A stretch of 64,000 nt of DNA from Porphyromonas asaccharolytica DSM 20707 (GCF_000212375.1 NC_015501.1:1-64000), one strand, 5' to 3'; shown: positions 47,277 to 56,396, numbered from the stretch's first letter. Made by a program: numbers and translations. Notes: generated by a model from the sequence alone, not told the origin.

Positions 47277-48148
47277 AAGTAGGTATCATACAGCAGCACA
47301 ATGGTGCTGACCATACGGACAATGTCCATCGCCTCCAAGAGCGCGTCCGTCAGCTAGCCCACGAGGGTGCCGAGCTGATCGTACTGCAGGAGCTGCACAA
47401 CGGACTGTACTTCTGCCAGACCGAAGATGTCGCACTCTTTGACCAAGCGGAGACAATCCCTGGTCCCTCGACCGAAAGCTTCGGCGCCTTAGCGCGTGAA
47501 CTGGGCGTGGTGATCGTCCTCTCACTCTTTGAGAAGCGCGCCACAGGTCTTTACCACAACACCGCCGTAGTGCTAGAGCGAGATGGCTCCATAGCGGGTC
47601 GCTACCGCAAAATGCACATACCGGACGACCCCGCCTACTACGAGAAGTTTTACTTCACCCCTGGCGATCTAGGCTTCGAGCCGATCGATACCTCCGTGGG
47701 TCGTCTCGGCATCCTCATCTGCTGGGATCAGTGGTACCCCGAGGCTGCACGGCTTATGGCGCTCAAGGGTGCCGAGCTACTCATCTACCCGACCGCTATC
47801 GGCACCGCTGCTTACGACACGCCCGAAGAGCAGCAGCGACAGATCGATGCGTGGCAACTGGTGCAGCGTGGTCATGCTGTCGCCAACAACCTCCCCGTCA
47901 TTGCGGTAAATCGTGTCGGCTACGAGCCGGACCCCTCAGGCGTCACCGAGGGGATACAGTTTTGGGGTCACAGCTTCGTCACGGGTCAGCAAGGCGAGAT
48001 GCTCTGTGATCTGAGTCAAACGGAGGAGGCGGGCGCTGTCGTGGAGCTCGATCTAGAGCGCACCGAGCTAGTCCGACGCTGGTGGCCTTACCTGCGTGAT
48101 CGGCGCATAGACAGCTACGGAGAGATCACCCGTCGCTACATCGATTGA
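47273..48148 (+). CDS. aguB: N-carbamoylputrescine amidase
   Basis: 291 residues of the nitrilase superfamily. The Glu-Lys-Cys triad lies in LQELHNG, RYRKMHIPDDPAYYEKFYF and ILICWDQWYPEAARL. The sequence around DDPAYYEKFYFTPGD is diagnostic of this branch. It removes the carbamoyl group from N-carbamoylputrescine to give putrescine, CO2 and ammonia. It is translationally coupled to aguA by an ATGA overlap. Confidence 0.95.
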   Translation: MKVGIIQQHNGADHTDNVHRLQERVRQLAHEGAELIVLQELHNGLYFCQTEDVALFDQAETIPGPSTESFGALARELGVVIVLSLFEKRATGLYHNTAVVLERDGSIAGRYRKMHIPDDPAYYEKFYFTPGDLGFEPIDTSVGRLGILICWDQWYPEAARLMALKGAELLIYPTAIGTAAYDTPEEQQRQIDAWQLVQRGHAVANNLPVIAVNRVGYEPDPSGVTEGIQFWGHSFVTGQQGEMLCDLSQTEEAGAVVELDLERTELVRRWWPYLRDRRIDSYGEITRRYID

Positions 48149-48180
48149 CTCTTTTGTTAAGGTCAAAAAGGCAAAAGAGT
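48148..48180 (+). terminator. Hairpin overlapping the aguB stop
   Basis: ACTCTTTTG (48148-48156) pairs with CAAAAGAGT (48172-48180). The following bases are only moderately T-rich. It separates aguB from the promoter of the TPR gene. Confidence 0.5.
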
Positions 48181-48201
48181 GATTTATTCCTCCGAAACTG
48201 C

Positions 48202-48209
48202 TAACTTTG
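48202..48209 (+). promoter_or_regulatory. -7 box for the TPR-protein gene
   Basis: TAACTTTG matches TAnnTTTG and lies 57 bases before the ATG at 48267. No clear -33 TTG is visible at the right distance. Confidence 0.5.
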
Positions 48210-48266
48210 CAGGCAATAGCTCATTTCACATAGAATAGATAACTACATAAAACGAATTGATATAGT

Positions 48267-48956
48267 ATGGCATTAAAAGAATCTGGGTCACAAGGCTCTC
48301 ACCACTCTGAGGAGATCGTGTCTCGTAGCGAGCAATTCATTGAGAAGTACAGCAAGACCATCATCTGGTGCGTGCTGGGCGTCATCGTGCTAGGTGTGGG
48401 CATCTGGCTCTACATAGACAAGGTGGTCAAGCCCCGTGGCGACAAGGCAGCAGCACAGCTATACCTTGCTGAGGAGCAGTTTATGGCAGGCGCTGATAGC
48501 GCAGCGCTCAACGCCCCCGCAGCTGGAGCCATGGGTCTCCTAGAGATCGCTGACAAATATAGCAGCACCGATGCCGGCAAGCTGGCTCACGCCTATGCTG
48601 GTATCATCTACTACGACGAGGGTAAGTACGAGGAGGCTATCCGCGAGCTCAAGACCTTTAAAGCTAAGGAGAAGATGGTCGCTCCCTCTATCACCCGTCT
48701 CATCGGAGACTGCTACGTAGAGCTAGGTCAGTACGACAAGGCTGCCAAGTGCTTTATGGACGCTGCCAAGGCTGCCGACAACCCCGTCGTCTCGCCCAGC
48801 TGTCTCATCAAGGCAGGCCATGTCTACGAGGAGCTAGGTCAGTACGACAAGGCACTCAATGCTTACAAAGAGATCCAGGACAAGTACTACACAGCTCCTG
48901 AATCTGAGAGCATCGAGGCTTCGATCATCCGTGTAGAGGCTCAGCTTAAGAAGTAG
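48267..48956 (+). CDS. Membrane-anchored tetratricopeptide-repeat protein
   Basis: 229 residues. A cytoplasmic N-terminus of about 30 residues is followed by one membrane segment (33-52, IIWCVLGVIVLGVGIWLYI). A soluble domain with TPR repeats follows; two near-identical units begin VELGQYDKAAKCF and EELGQYDKALNAY. The layout is like YfgM/ancillary SecYEG TPR proteins, though identity is not shown. It is common in Bacteroidota next to ribH, as here. Confidence 0.78.
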   Translation: MALKESGSQGSHHSEEIVSRSEQFIEKYSKTIIWCVLGVIVLGVGIWLYIDKVVKPRGDKAAAQLYLAEEQFMAGADSAALNAPAAGAMGLLEIADKYSSTDAGKLAHAYAGIIYYDEGKYEEAIRELKTFKAKEKMVAPSITRLIGDCYVELGQYDKAAKCFMDAAKAADNPVVSPSCLIKAGHVYEELGQYDKALNAYKEIQDKYYTAPESESIEASIIRVEAQLKK

Positions 48957-48960
48957 ATTC

Positions 48961-49076
48961 TTAGAAATTAGAAGTTAGAGGTTAGAGATTAGAGATAACT
49001 AGTGGCTCTAGGGTCTAATCTCTAACTTCTAACCTCTAAAGTCTAACCTCTAACTTCTAACCTCTAACCTCTAAAA
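48961..49076. repeat. Heptad hairpin directly before ribH
   Basis: Five TTAGARR heptads (48961-48995), then an 18-base centre containing CTAGTGGCTCTAGGG, then nine TCTAAYY heptads (49014-49076). The left heptads can pair with the first right heptads over about 33 bases with few mismatches. The array ends three bases before the ribH ATG. Nothing else is visible in this gap. Confidence 0.8.
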
Positions 49077-49079
49077 TCC

Positions 49080-49586
49080 ATGTCTTCACAACTCCACAGC
49101 CAGCAGACACCGGCTCACTACACGCTCCAGCACAGACACACAGCGGACGTACACCGCATCGCTGTCGTCTACTCGGAGTGGAACGCTGAGATCACTCACG
49201 CGCTCCGTGACGGAGCTGTCACGACACTCCTAGAGTGCGGTCTAGAGCGCCAGCAAGTCGAGACCTTCTCCGTGCCAGGAGCTTTCGAGCTCACCTATAC
49301 GGCGACACTACTCAGTGAGGCGACTCAGCCCTACGATGCTATCATCGTCATCGGGTGCGTCATACGTGGCGAGACCTCACACTACGACCTCATCTGCAAC
49401 AGCGTCACCGAGGGAGCTACCGAGCTCAATCTGCGTGGCAAGGCGCCCGTCATCTTCGGACTCGTTACCGTCGAGAACATCGAGCAGGCTCGTGCCCGCT
49501 CTGGCGGTGCCGTAGGCAACAAAGGCTCCGAGTGCGCCATCGCTGCGCTCCAGATGATCGACATCAGAGCTGCGATACAAGGGTAA
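49080..49586 (+). CDS. ribH: 6,7-dimethyl-8-ribityllumazine synthase
   Basis: 168 residues. It condenses the two riboflavin precursors in the penultimate step of riboflavin synthesis. Conserved blocks are SEWNAEIT, VPGAFELTYTATLL, VIGCVIRGETSHYDLI and GLVTVENIEQARARSG, including the His of the TSHYD segment. No FMN riboswitch is visible upstream; instead a heptad hairpin abuts the start codon. A strong terminator follows. Confidence 0.95.
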   Translation: MSSQLHSQQTPAHYTLQHRHTADVHRIAVVYSEWNAEITHALRDGAVTTLLECGLERQQVETFSVPGAFELTYTATLLSEATQPYDAIIVIGCVIRGETSHYDLICNSVTEGATELNLRGKAPVIFGLVTVENIEQARARSGGAVGNKGSECAIAALQMIDIRAAIQG

Positions 49587-49607
49587 CGCCCTGACCTATA
49601 TTACGAC

Positions 49608-49650
49608 AAAGTCCCTAGTGCTATCTCTAGCGCTAGGGACTTTTGTCATT
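49608..49650 (+). terminator. Rho-independent terminator of ribH
   Basis: AAAGTCCCTAGTGCT (49608-49622) pairs with AGCGCTAGGGACTTT (49629-49643) with one G-U-type position, followed by TTGTCATTT. Confidence 0.85.
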
Positions 49651-49735
49651 TCAGGGCACAGGGAGCCTCGCTCGTATCACGCTGTATCCGTAGCACATAT
49701 GAGTTCCAAGGTAGGGACGAGATGCAAACTGCGGT

Positions 49736-49800
49736 CCTAATCTCTAACTTCTAATCTTTAACTTCTAAACTCTGATCCCTAACCTCTAATCTCTAATCCT
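49736..49800. repeat. TCTAAYY heptad array upstream of typA
   Basis: About nine somewhat degenerate heptads lie 20-90 bases before the typA -7 box. They run in the same direction as the gene. Confidence 0.7.
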
Positions 49801-49821
49801 TATCTCTCCCGCCGTTTTTCG

Positions 49822-49829
49822 TACCTTTG
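49822..49829 (+). promoter_or_regulatory. typA -7 box
   Basis: TACCTTTG matches TAnnTTTG and lies 33 bases before the typA ATG. Confidence 0.6.
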
Positions 49830-49862
49830 CACTTGTAATTAAGGACACGACTCCACACACAA

Positions 49863-51665
49863 ATGCAGGAAATACGAAATATCGCTATCATCGCCCACGT
49901 TGACCACGGTAAGACAACCATCGTTGACAAAATGCTCCTCGCAGCTAAGCTCTTTCGAGAGGACAAGGCTGCAGAGGTCGATACCTTTCTAGATAACAAC
50001 GACCTAGAGCGAGAGCGAGGGATCACAATCGTATCCAAGAATGTCAGCATAACTTACAAAGGGGTCAAGATCAACGTCATCGACACCCCAGGACACGCTG
50101 ACTTCGGCGGTGAGGTGGAGCGCGTGCTCAACATGGCCGACGGCTGCCTGCTCCTAGTAGACGCCTTCGAGGGTCCGATGCCTCAGACGCGCTTCGTACT
50201 ACAGAAAGCACTTGCCATAGGACTCAAGCCGATCGTCGTCATCAATAAGGTGGACAAGCCCAACTGCCGCCCCATGGAGGTGCAGGATATGGTCTTCGAC
50301 TTGATGGCTTCGCTAGAGGCTACCGATGATCAGCTCGACTTCGTCACCCTCTTCGGTAGTGCCAAGCAGGGCTGGATGAGCCGTGACGTGGAGAAGCCTA
50401 CGGAAGACATCACCCCTCTACTCGATGCGATCATCTCCGAGATACCCGCTCCACAACAGCTGGACGGTCCTCTGCAGATGCTCATCACCTCGCTAGACTA
50501 CAGCTCCTACGTGGGACGTATCGCAGTGGGGCGTGTGCATCGTGGCACCATACACAACGGCGACACCGTACTCCTTTGCCACAAGGATCGCGAGCCACAT
50601 CGTGAGAAGGTCAAGGAGCTCTACACCTTTGAGGGCATTGGCAAGGCAAAAGCGGACTCCGTCTCCAGTGGCGACATCTGCGCCATCGTAGGCTTTGACC
50701 ACTTTGACATTGGCGACACGATCGCTGACCCTGAGCATGCGGAGGCTCTAGACAGTATCTCCGTCGATGAGCCGACCATGTCGATGCTCTTTACGATCAA
50801 TAACTCTCCCTTCTACGGACGAGAAGGTAAGTTTGTCACCTCCCGCCATATCCACGAGCGTCTGATGCGTGAGCTAGACAAAAACCTCGCTCTGCGTGTC
50901 GAGACGACTGACCAAGCAGACTCGTGGAACGTCTTCGGACGTGGTGTCCTGCATCTCTCCGTGCTGATCGAGACGATGCGCCGTGAGGGGTACGAGCTAC
51001 AGGTCGGACAGCCCCAGGTAATCATCAAGGAGATAGACGGCGTACAGTGCGAGCCTATCGAAGAGCTCACCATCAATCTCCCCGACGAGACCAGTAGCCG
51101 CATCATCGATATGGTCATACAGCGCAAGGGCGAGATGACCGCCATGGAGAGCAAGAACGGTCGTACGCACCTAGTCTTCAACATTCCTTCGCGAGGCATC
51201 ATCGGACTCAACAACAGCGTCTTGACAGCTTCGGCGGGTGAGGCCGTTATGGCACACCGCTTCCTCGAGTTCGGACCATGGCGCGGCGACATCGAGCGAC
51301 GCAACAATGGTAGCATCATAGCGGGTGAGAGTGGTACCGCCTTTGCCTACGCACTCAACAACCTCCAGAGCCGCGGACGCTTCTTCATCGCTCCCCAAGA
51401 GGAGGTCTACGCAGGTCAGGTGATCGGTGAGCATACGAAAGAAAACGACCTGACGGTCAACGTCTGCAAAAGTAAGAAGCTCACCAATATGCGTGCTGCT
51501 GGTAGTGATGACAAGGTAGCACTCGCGCCTCCCGTCATCTTTAGCCTAGAGGATGCGCTAGAGTATATCAAGGCAGACGAATATGTAGAGGTCACGCCCA
51601 AGTCTATGCGTCTGCGCAAGATACTCCTCAACGAACTAGACCGCAAGCGCGCCAACAAAGCCTAA
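49863..51665 (+). CDS. typA: Ribosome-associated GTPase TypA/BipA
   Basis: 600 residues. The G domain has AHVDHGKTT from residue 11, [21 protein letters not shown] and NKVDKP. EF-G-like domains and the TypA-specific C-terminal part follow, with [20 protein letters not shown] and [21 protein letters not shown]. TypA binds ribosomes and is needed for ribosome biogenesis or stress growth. Length is normal. It has its own -7 box and is followed by a small outer-membrane protein gene. Confidence 0.97.
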   Translation: MQEIRNIAIIAHVDHGKTTIVDKMLLAAKLFREDKAAEVDTFLDNNDLERERGITIVSKNVSITYKGVKINVIDTPGHADFGGEVERVLNMADGCLLLVDAFEGPMPQTRFVLQKALAIGLKPIVVINKVDKPNCRPMEVQDMVFDLMASLEATDDQLDFVTLFGSAKQGWMSRDVEKPTEDITPLLDAIISEIPAPQQLDGPLQMLITSLDYSSYVGRIAVGRVHRGTIHNGDTVLLCHKDREPHREKVKELYTFEGIGKAKADSVSSGDICAIVGFDHFDIGDTIADPEHAEALDSISVDEPTMSMLFTINNSPFYGREGKFVTSRHIHERLMRELDKNLALRVETTDQADSWNVFGRGVLHLSVLIETMRREGYELQVGQPQVIIKEIDGVQCEPIEELTINLPDETSSRIIDMVIQRKGEMTAMESKNGRTHLVFNIPSRGIIGLNNSVLTASAGEAVMAHRFLEFGPWRGDIERRNNGSIIAGESGTAFAYALNNLQSRGRFFIAPQEEVYAGQVIGEHTKENDLTVNVCKSKKLTNMRAAGSDDKVALAPPVIFSLEDALEYIKADEYVEVTPKSMRLRKILLNELDRKRANKA

Positions 51666-51697
51666 TCAACTCAATCACTTCATAAACACTACTAACT

Positions 51698-52252
51698 ATG
51701 AAAAGAATCGCACTACTCCTCATCGCCATGCTAACGCTTGGCTTTGCAGTTCAGGCGCAGTCCACCTTTAGCAAAGGGACGACTACCGCCAACCTCGGGC
51801 TCGGTATCGGTGGTACCCTTTTCAGTGGTGACTACAATGTCATCCTACCTCCGCTCTCTCTAGGTATCGACCACAGTGTAGCCAGTGGGCTCTTTGATGG
51901 CAATGGGTCTATCGGTGTCGGTGGTTACCTAGGTGCAGAGGTCTATCGCAATAAGAAGTATGATCACTCCGTATGGAGCCAGACACGCATCGGGCCGCGC
52001 GCATCTCTGCACTATCAGTTTGTAGATAGGCTCGACACCTACTTCAGCTTGATGCTCGGACTAAAAATCATCAGCTGGGACTACAAAGTAAAGGTAGCTG
52101 ACGTCAAAGTTAAGGACAGAGACACAGAAGCTAGCTTCGCTTGGGGCGCGCACGTCGGTACTCGCTATTACTTCTCAGACCGCTGGGCTATCATGGGTGA
52201 GTTTGGTTATGGACTAACCTACCTCACACTCGGTGCTACCTATCGCTTCTAA
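51698..52252 (+). CDS. Small outer-membrane beta-barrel protein
   Basis: 184 residues with a signal peptide ending in FAVQAQ. The rest is beta-strand-rich with alternating hydrophobic residues and ends in LTLGATYRF, a typical outer-membrane C-terminus with terminal Phe. It starts 33 bases after typA. No specific family is recognised; relatives are usually annotated only as outer-membrane beta-barrel proteins. Confidence 0.7.
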   Translation: MKRIALLLIAMLTLGFAVQAQSTFSKGTTTANLGLGIGGTLFSGDYNVILPPLSLGIDHSVASGLFDGNGSIGVGGYLGAEVYRNKKYDHSVWSQTRIGPRASLHYQFVDRLDTYFSLMLGLKIISWDYKVKVADVKVKDRDTEASFAWGAHVGTRYYFSDRWAIMGEFGYGLTYLTLGATYRF

Positions 52253-52279
52253 GTCTTAGCGAAGCACTACAATACAATC

Positions 52280-52316
52280 AAAGCAGGAGACGGCTCACGA
52301 GCTGTCTCCTGCTTTT
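52280..52316. terminator. Bidirectional terminator between the barrel gene and xerD
   Basis: AAAGCAGGAGACGGCTC (52280-52296) pairs with GAGCTGTCTCCTGCTTT (52299-52315), with A- and T-runs at both ends. The flanking genes converge. Confidence 0.85.
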
Positions 52317-52320
52317 GCAT

Positions 52321-53265
52321 TTAAAACTGTGTAGGGGGGCACTCGTCGTGCGACGTAGGGTGCTGCTGATTGCGAGGGTGATAGCGCAAGATGTCAGCAC
52401 GAAGTGCAGAGCGATCCACATGCGTGTAGACCTCCGTCGTCGCTATGCTCTCATGTCCCATCATCAGCTGGATAGCGTGCAGGTCAGCTCCACCCTCGAG
52501 TAGATGCGTAGCAAAGCTGTGTCGCAGCGTATGCGGACTGATCTCCTTCTGTATGCCGGCCTGCTCAGCGAGTGTACGGATCAGACAGAAGACCGTGATA
52601 CGAGAGATGGGTTGACCACGACGTGAGATGAAGAGGTACTGATCATACTCCGGCTTCGCATTATAGCGGTATGGATCATTGAGATAGCGCTGCACATCAG
52701 CAACCGCCTTGGGGCTCATCGGCACCAGTCGCTCTTTGCGTCCCTTGCCCCACACATGCAGGTAACCCTCATCGAGGAAGACATCGGAATAGGTCAGCCC
52801 ACAAAGCTCCGAAACGCGCAGCCCGCAGCTGTAGAGCACCTCTATGATCGCCGTGTCTCGTGAGGCCTCGATACGATCCTCGTCGATAGCTCCGAGGAGG
52901 CTATCTATCTCTGCCAGCGTGAGCACCTCAGGGAGCTTCTTATGTATCGGTGGCGTCTGCAGCATATCTGTCGGGTCACGCTCTATCTCCTCCTCTAGCG
53001 TTAGGAAGCGAAAGAAACTCTTGACACCGCTCAGCACACGAGCCAGCGAGCGCATCGAGATGCCTAAGTCCAGTAGATGCGCCGCAAAGTTATTGAGATG
53101 CTGCAGCTCCACCTCCCGCAGACTCAGCCCCATATCCTCTATGTAGGTGTAGAGCTTGTCCACGTCATAGAGGTAGGAGTCGATACTATTGTCCGAAAGG
53201 TGCTGCTCCAGCCTCAAGTAAGTTTTATAGCGCAGTATCAGTTGCTGTCTTGGTTCTAGACTCAT
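52321..53265 (-). CDS. xerD: Tyrosine recombinase XerD-like
   Basis: 314 residues. The N-terminal SAM-like core-binding domain covers about 1-100. The catalytic domain has Arg in YSCGLRVSELCGL, HTLRHSFATHLLEGGADL and the nucleophile Tyr in ATTEVYTHV, completing the R-H-R-H-Y set. Such recombinases resolve chromosome dimers at dif sites. No mobile-element partner is nearby, so a housekeeping XerD or XerC role is most likely. Confidence 0.92.
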   Translation of the reverse strand: MSLEPRQQLILRYKTYLRLEQHLSDNSIDSYLYDVDKLYTYIEDMGLSLREVELQHLNNFAAHLLDLGISMRSLARVLSGVKSFFRFLTLEEEIERDPTDMLQTPPIHKKLPEVLTLAEIDSLLGAIDEDRIEASRDTAIIEVLYSCGLRVSELCGLTYSDVFLDEGYLHVWGKGRKERLVPMSPKAVADVQRYLNDPYRYNAKPEYDQYLFISRRGQPISRITVFCLIRTLAEQAGIQKEISPHTLRHSFATHLLEGGADLHAIQLMMGHESIATTEVYTHVDRSALRADILRYHPRNQQHPTSHDECPPTQF

Positions 53266-53285
53266 TGTGCAAGGGAGTTTCTTAC

Positions 53286-53293
53286 TATCTTTG
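53286..53293 (+). promoter_or_regulatory. aroQ -7 box
   Basis: TATCTTTG matches TAnnTTTG and lies 43 bases before the aroQ ATG in the short divergent gap with xerD. Confidence 0.55.
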
Positions 53294-53336
53294 CCGTACG
53301 AAGTTAGCCATTTGCATCTAAACCGACAAGTTCACT

Positions 53337-53816
53337 ATGTCTACAAATAGTTTGATCGAACCCCTCTCTACTCCGACCCCAGCGCAGCCAGCCATACTCA
53401 TACTCAATGGACCTAACCTAGTCAACGTGGGGCAGCGCGAAGCTGAGATCTACGGTTCGACACCTCTAGTCCCCTACTTGGAGCAGCTCGCTCGTGACAC
53501 CACCGAGGCAACCATCGCCATCCGCTACTCGCACTACGAGGGCGCACTCATCGAGTACCTCTACATGGCTCAGGAGCTAGGCTATCAGGCGGTCATACTC
53601 AATGCGGGGGGCTACACGCACACCTCCGTAGCTCTAGCCGACACGATACGCGCCATCGCACTACCAGTCATCGAGGTGCACATCTCCCAGCCAGTAGCTC
53701 GTGAGTCTTACCGCCACACCTCACTCATAGCACCCTACTGCCGTGGTAGCATCGCCGGCTTTGGTGTTGCTAGCTACGACTTAGCCGTACGGGCAGCCAT
53801 TCAGCTGAGCCGTTGA
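53337..53816 (+). CDS. aroQ: Type II 3-dehydroquinate dehydratase
   Basis: 159 residues. It converts 3-dehydroquinate to 3-dehydroshikimate in the shikimate pathway. The catalytic elements are present: Arg and Tyr in QREAEIYG, NAGGYTHTSVALADTI, EVHISQ and the Arg of RESYRH. Two flanking segments, LVNVG and SHYEG, differ from the common family forms NLLG and SNHEG. The N-terminus carries about 15 extra residues rich in Pro and Thr. The O-methyltransferase gene follows after 13 bases. Confidence 0.92.
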   Translation: MSTNSLIEPLSTPTPAQPAILILNGPNLVNVGQREAEIYGSTPLVPYLEQLARDTTEATIAIRYSHYEGALIEYLYMAQELGYQAVILNAGGYTHTSVALADTIRAIALPVIEVHISQPVARESYRHTSLIAPYCRGSIAGFGVASYDLAVRAAIQLSR

Positions 53817-53829
53817 CACATTATAGAGT

Positions 53830-54477
53830 ATGGACGCAGAGCTAGAGCTTTATGCCCAGCAGCATAGCTCCTTCGGGCACCCCTTACTAGACGAATTGCT
53901 CCGCACCGCCTATGTGCGGCTCTTACAGCCGAGGATGGTGTGTGGTGCTACACAGGCAGGGCTACTCTCGATGCTCATTAAGCTCAGTGGTGCCCAGCGT
54001 GTCCTAGAGCTGGGCGCTTATAGTGGCTACTCAACGATAGCGATGGCGATGGCGCTCGAGCCTGTAGGTGGTGAGATCGACTCCATCGAGTGCGATGCCG
54101 AGATGATCCACTTCCTCACCCCTTTTGTAGCGCGTAGCGGGTGTTCCGAGCGCATTCACATACACCATGGTCAAGCTCTAGAGCGGATGCCGGCACTACT
54201 AGCGCAGCACCAGTACGACCTCGTCTACATTGATGCGAACAAACGTCAGTACCCTGACTACTACCAGCTACTGCGCAAGCAACTACGCCCCGGGGCGATT
54301 ATCCTTGCGGACAATACCCTTTGGGACGGTAAAGTAACCGCCCCAACAAACCACCACGACCTGCAGCTCGAGGGGATCCAGCACTTCAACGAACTGGTAG
54401 CTCAGGACAGCAACGTAGAGCAGCTCCTCCTGCCGCTTCGTGATGGGCTCACGATCATTCGCATCCTGTCAGCTTAG
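53830..54477 (+). CDS. SAM-dependent O-methyltransferase (caffeoyl-CoA OMT-like)
   Basis: 215 residues. The SAM-binding motif is VLELGAYSGYSTIAMA, followed by IDSIECD and the metal-binding segment YIDANKRQYPDYY and ILADNTLWDGKV. This is the class I caffeoyl-CoA O-methyltransferase fold, widespread in bacteria with unknown or catechol-type substrates. Its stop overlaps the stop of the converging membrane-protein gene. Confidence 0.87.
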   Translation: MDAELELYAQQHSSFGHPLLDELLRTAYVRLLQPRMVCGATQAGLLSMLIKLSGAQRVLELGAYSGYSTIAMAMALEPVGGEIDSIECDAEMIHFLTPFVARSGCSERIHIHHGQALERMPALLAQHQYDLVYIDANKRQYPDYYQLLRKQLRPGAIILADNTLWDGKVTAPTNHHDLQLEGIQHFNELVAQDSNVEQLLLPLRDGLTIIRILSA

Positions 54478-55100
54478 TCAAGCTGAGCCGGAGCGATAGG
54501 CTTTGCCTCTTGGGTGGGTAGTTCAGCCGTTGTAGGCGTCGCCATGGTGGTTGGCTTGACCGTATCGCTCTTTGCTTGCATCTTGAGGGAGGTCACCTCA
54601 TTGCGTAGCTTGATCAGCTCCTCACGCTGCTCGGTGGAGAGCTTATTGAGCTTGAGCCACTCTAGGAGTGCACGCACCGCCAGTCCGATCGTGATGACCG
54701 TAACCGCCCCGATAGCACCCGACCAGGAGATAGTGACAAAAGGCAGATCATGCGTAGGCGTACGCCACCCGAAGAGTGCCTTGCAGAGGATCGGCATAAA
54801 GAGTGCGACCACCGCCACGATCAGCACAAAGGCCACATAGCCACCGAAGTGACGACGACGCATCATGTGACCAGCTACATAGTAGTAGTTGAGGTAGAAG
54901 ATTAGGATCAGAAAGATGTCGAGCAGCCAAGTAGAGAGGTAGTAGGAGGGAGCCTCCCAAAAGTTTGCCGCCGTCGTGACGCTCTGCCCGACCAGTACCG
55001 ACTGGATTAGCACGATGACCAGCCATGCGATCAGATAGATCAGCCAGGAGTAGCTCTTAGTAGCTCCTTGCTTTGCCGTAGTGGAGTCTTGTTGTTTCAT
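54474..55100 (-). CDS. Four-helix membrane protein resembling a truncated LytS-type sensor
   Basis: 208 residues. Four membrane segments lie at about 20-38, 58-75, 85-105 and 125-150. Then comes a coiled-coil-like stretch (LNKLSTEQREELIKLRNEVTSLK) and a Pro/Thr-rich tail. The loop FYLNYYYVAGHMMRRRHF and the coiled coil recall the sensor part of Bacteroidota LytS/YehU histidine kinases. However, the kinase His box (PHFLFN) and ATPase domain are missing. It could be a decayed or stand-alone sensor, or an unrelated membrane protein. No response regulator is adjacent. Confidence 0.65.
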   Translation of the reverse strand: MKQQDSTTAKQGATKSYSWLIYLIAWLVIVLIQSVLVGQSVTTAANFWEAPSYYLSTWLLDIFLILIFYLNYYYVAGHMMRRRHFGGYVAFVLIVAVVALFMPILCKALFGWRTPTHDLPFVTISWSGAIGAVTVITIGLAVRALLEWLKLNKLSTEQREELIKLRNEVTSLKMQAKSDTVKPTTMATPTTAELPTQEAKPIAPAQLD

Positions 55101-55127
55101 AGCATCATAGAGTTAATCATTACAATA

Positions 55128-55135
55128 CAAAGATA
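55128..55135 (-). promoter_or_regulatory. -7 box for the four-helix membrane protein gene
   Basis: TATCTTTG on the minus strand matches TAnnTTTG and lies 28 bases before the ATG. Confidence 0.55.
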
Positions 55136-55224
55136 CAATAGTACAGCGAATTCAGGTCCTAATATGGTGACCAGTATTGTGATTTAGTTCGAGCGGGCAA
55201 GGTGTCCTCAGCAAAGTATTCGCG

Positions 55225-55395
55225 ATCTCCACGTGGAAAATTCTAAATTCCTCAGTGGAGATTTTTTATTCTCCACGTGGAGACGAAACGATTCCTCCGA
55301 AGTTTCATTTGATTCCTCCGAAGTTTTATTTCGTTCCTACGTGGGGATTTTTTCTTTTCCACGTGGCTATTTGAAAATTCCTACGTAGGAATCGC
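55225..55395. repeat. Composite palindromic intergenic element, copy C
   Basis: Palindromes of the form CTCCACGTGGAG and CCTACGTAGG flank two direct copies of GATTCCTCCGAAGTTT. About 55 bases match the reverse complement of copy A almost exactly. The gap otherwise contains only two divergent promoters. Confidence 0.75.
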
Positions 55396-55450
55396 TAGTT
55401 AGACGCAATCGGAGCGATCGAAGGAGAGCGACTATTTGAAAACAAATTAC

Positions 55451-55458
55451 TACCTTTG
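55451..55458 (+). promoter_or_regulatory. -7 box for the outer-membrane protein gene
   Basis: TACCTTTG matches TAnnTTTG and lies 43 bases before the ATG at 55502. Confidence 0.55.
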
Positions 55459-55501
55459 ACCTCACAAGCAAGTATAACCTATCACATATTCAGTGTTTAT
55501 T

Positions 55502-56113
55502 ATGAACAAACTACTCAGACAAGCACTCACACTCTGCGTCCTCATCCTCGCCGCTGGATACAGTTTGCCAGCACAGGTGGTCGTCGTACAAGGTGAGCCA
55601 GAGGCTCCACTACCACGTACGCTCAACGAGGTACGCCTTAACCTCTTAGCACCCGTAGCCTTCAAGGCTATCGCACTCGAGTACGAGCGCTCCACGACGA
55701 AGGTAAAAGATCTAGGCTTCGGAGCTACCATCAATGTCTCCTTTGCTCATACGAGAGATTATGAGACTTCGGTTTTTCCCACTTTTGGTGTGATGCCCTA
55801 CGCACGCTGGTACTTTGGCGGCAAGAGACTCGCTGCCACAAGACTTAACTCAGGCTTCTTTATCGAGGCAAATACAGCGATCAACTACCATCGGTATACT
55901 CGAAACAACTACCAAGATTACAGCAATGGGCAGATGACAGAGACGAAGCAAGGCGTCTCTTGGGGCATCGGCTTCGGCGGTGGCTGGAAGCTGGTCTCTC
56001 GCAGCAATTGGAGTGGTGAGATCAGTATGCGTGTAGGCCGCAATCTGGTAAAGGGTGACGGAGCTGAAGACGTATACGTCTACCCCGCTATATCCGTGGG
56101 CTACCGCTTCTAG
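55502..56113 (+). CDS. Outer-membrane beta-barrel protein
   Basis: 203 residues starting at the ATG at 55502, which gives the signal MNKLLRQALTL to YSLPAQ; an earlier in-frame ATG at 55493 adds three residues. The mature part opens with EVRLNLLAPVAFKAIALEYER, a pattern of DUF3575-like or related barrels, and ends in YPAISVGYRF with a terminal Phe. Function unknown. Confidence 0.7.
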   Translation: MNKLLRQALTLCVLILAAGYSLPAQVVVVQGEPEAPLPRTLNEVRLNLLAPVAFKAIALEYERSTTKVKDLGFGATINVSFAHTRDYETSVFPTFGVMPYARWYFGGKRLAATRLNSGFFIEANTAINYHRYTRNNYQDYSNGQMTETKQGVSWGIGFGGGWKLVSRSNWSGEISMRVGRNLVKGDGAEDVYVYPAISVGYRF

Positions 56114-56141
56114 TCATCTTCTTACACTACGTAATTCCTAT

Positions 56142-56180
56142 AGAGAGGGCATCTAGATATAGATGTCCTCTCTTCTTTTT
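56142..56180 (+). terminator. Rho-independent terminator after the barrel gene
   Basis: AGAGAGGGCATCTA (56142-56155) pairs with TAGATGTCCTCTCT (56160-56173) with one G-U pair, followed by a T-rich run. Confidence 0.8.
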
Positions 56181-56236
56181 CTTAAGACTATCGTACTCTG
56201 AGACTTTTCTTCTCTATGGTATTTGCAAAAAGTGAG

Positions 56237-56244
56237 TATCTTTG
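56237..56244 (+). promoter_or_regulatory. -7 box for the M16 peptidase gene
   Basis: TATCTTTG matches TAnnTTTG. It lies 153 bases before the chosen ATG at 56397, leaving an unusually long leader with no recognised element. Confidence 0.5.
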
Positions 56245-56396
56245 CATCTGGGTGCATGTGCTAGATCCAAGTGATGACCTCTTGCAACATATGCGGGTTC
56301 TTACTCGTCTATATGACAGTGCGTCTTTATCGTACTACACTCACGCTTTTTGAACTGACAACTAGTAATACATCAATAACTTTTAGACAACTAGAT

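Noticed and set aside
48957-49079. FMN riboswitch before ribH
   Set aside because: None of the conserved RFN-box segments is present; the gap is filled by heptads.
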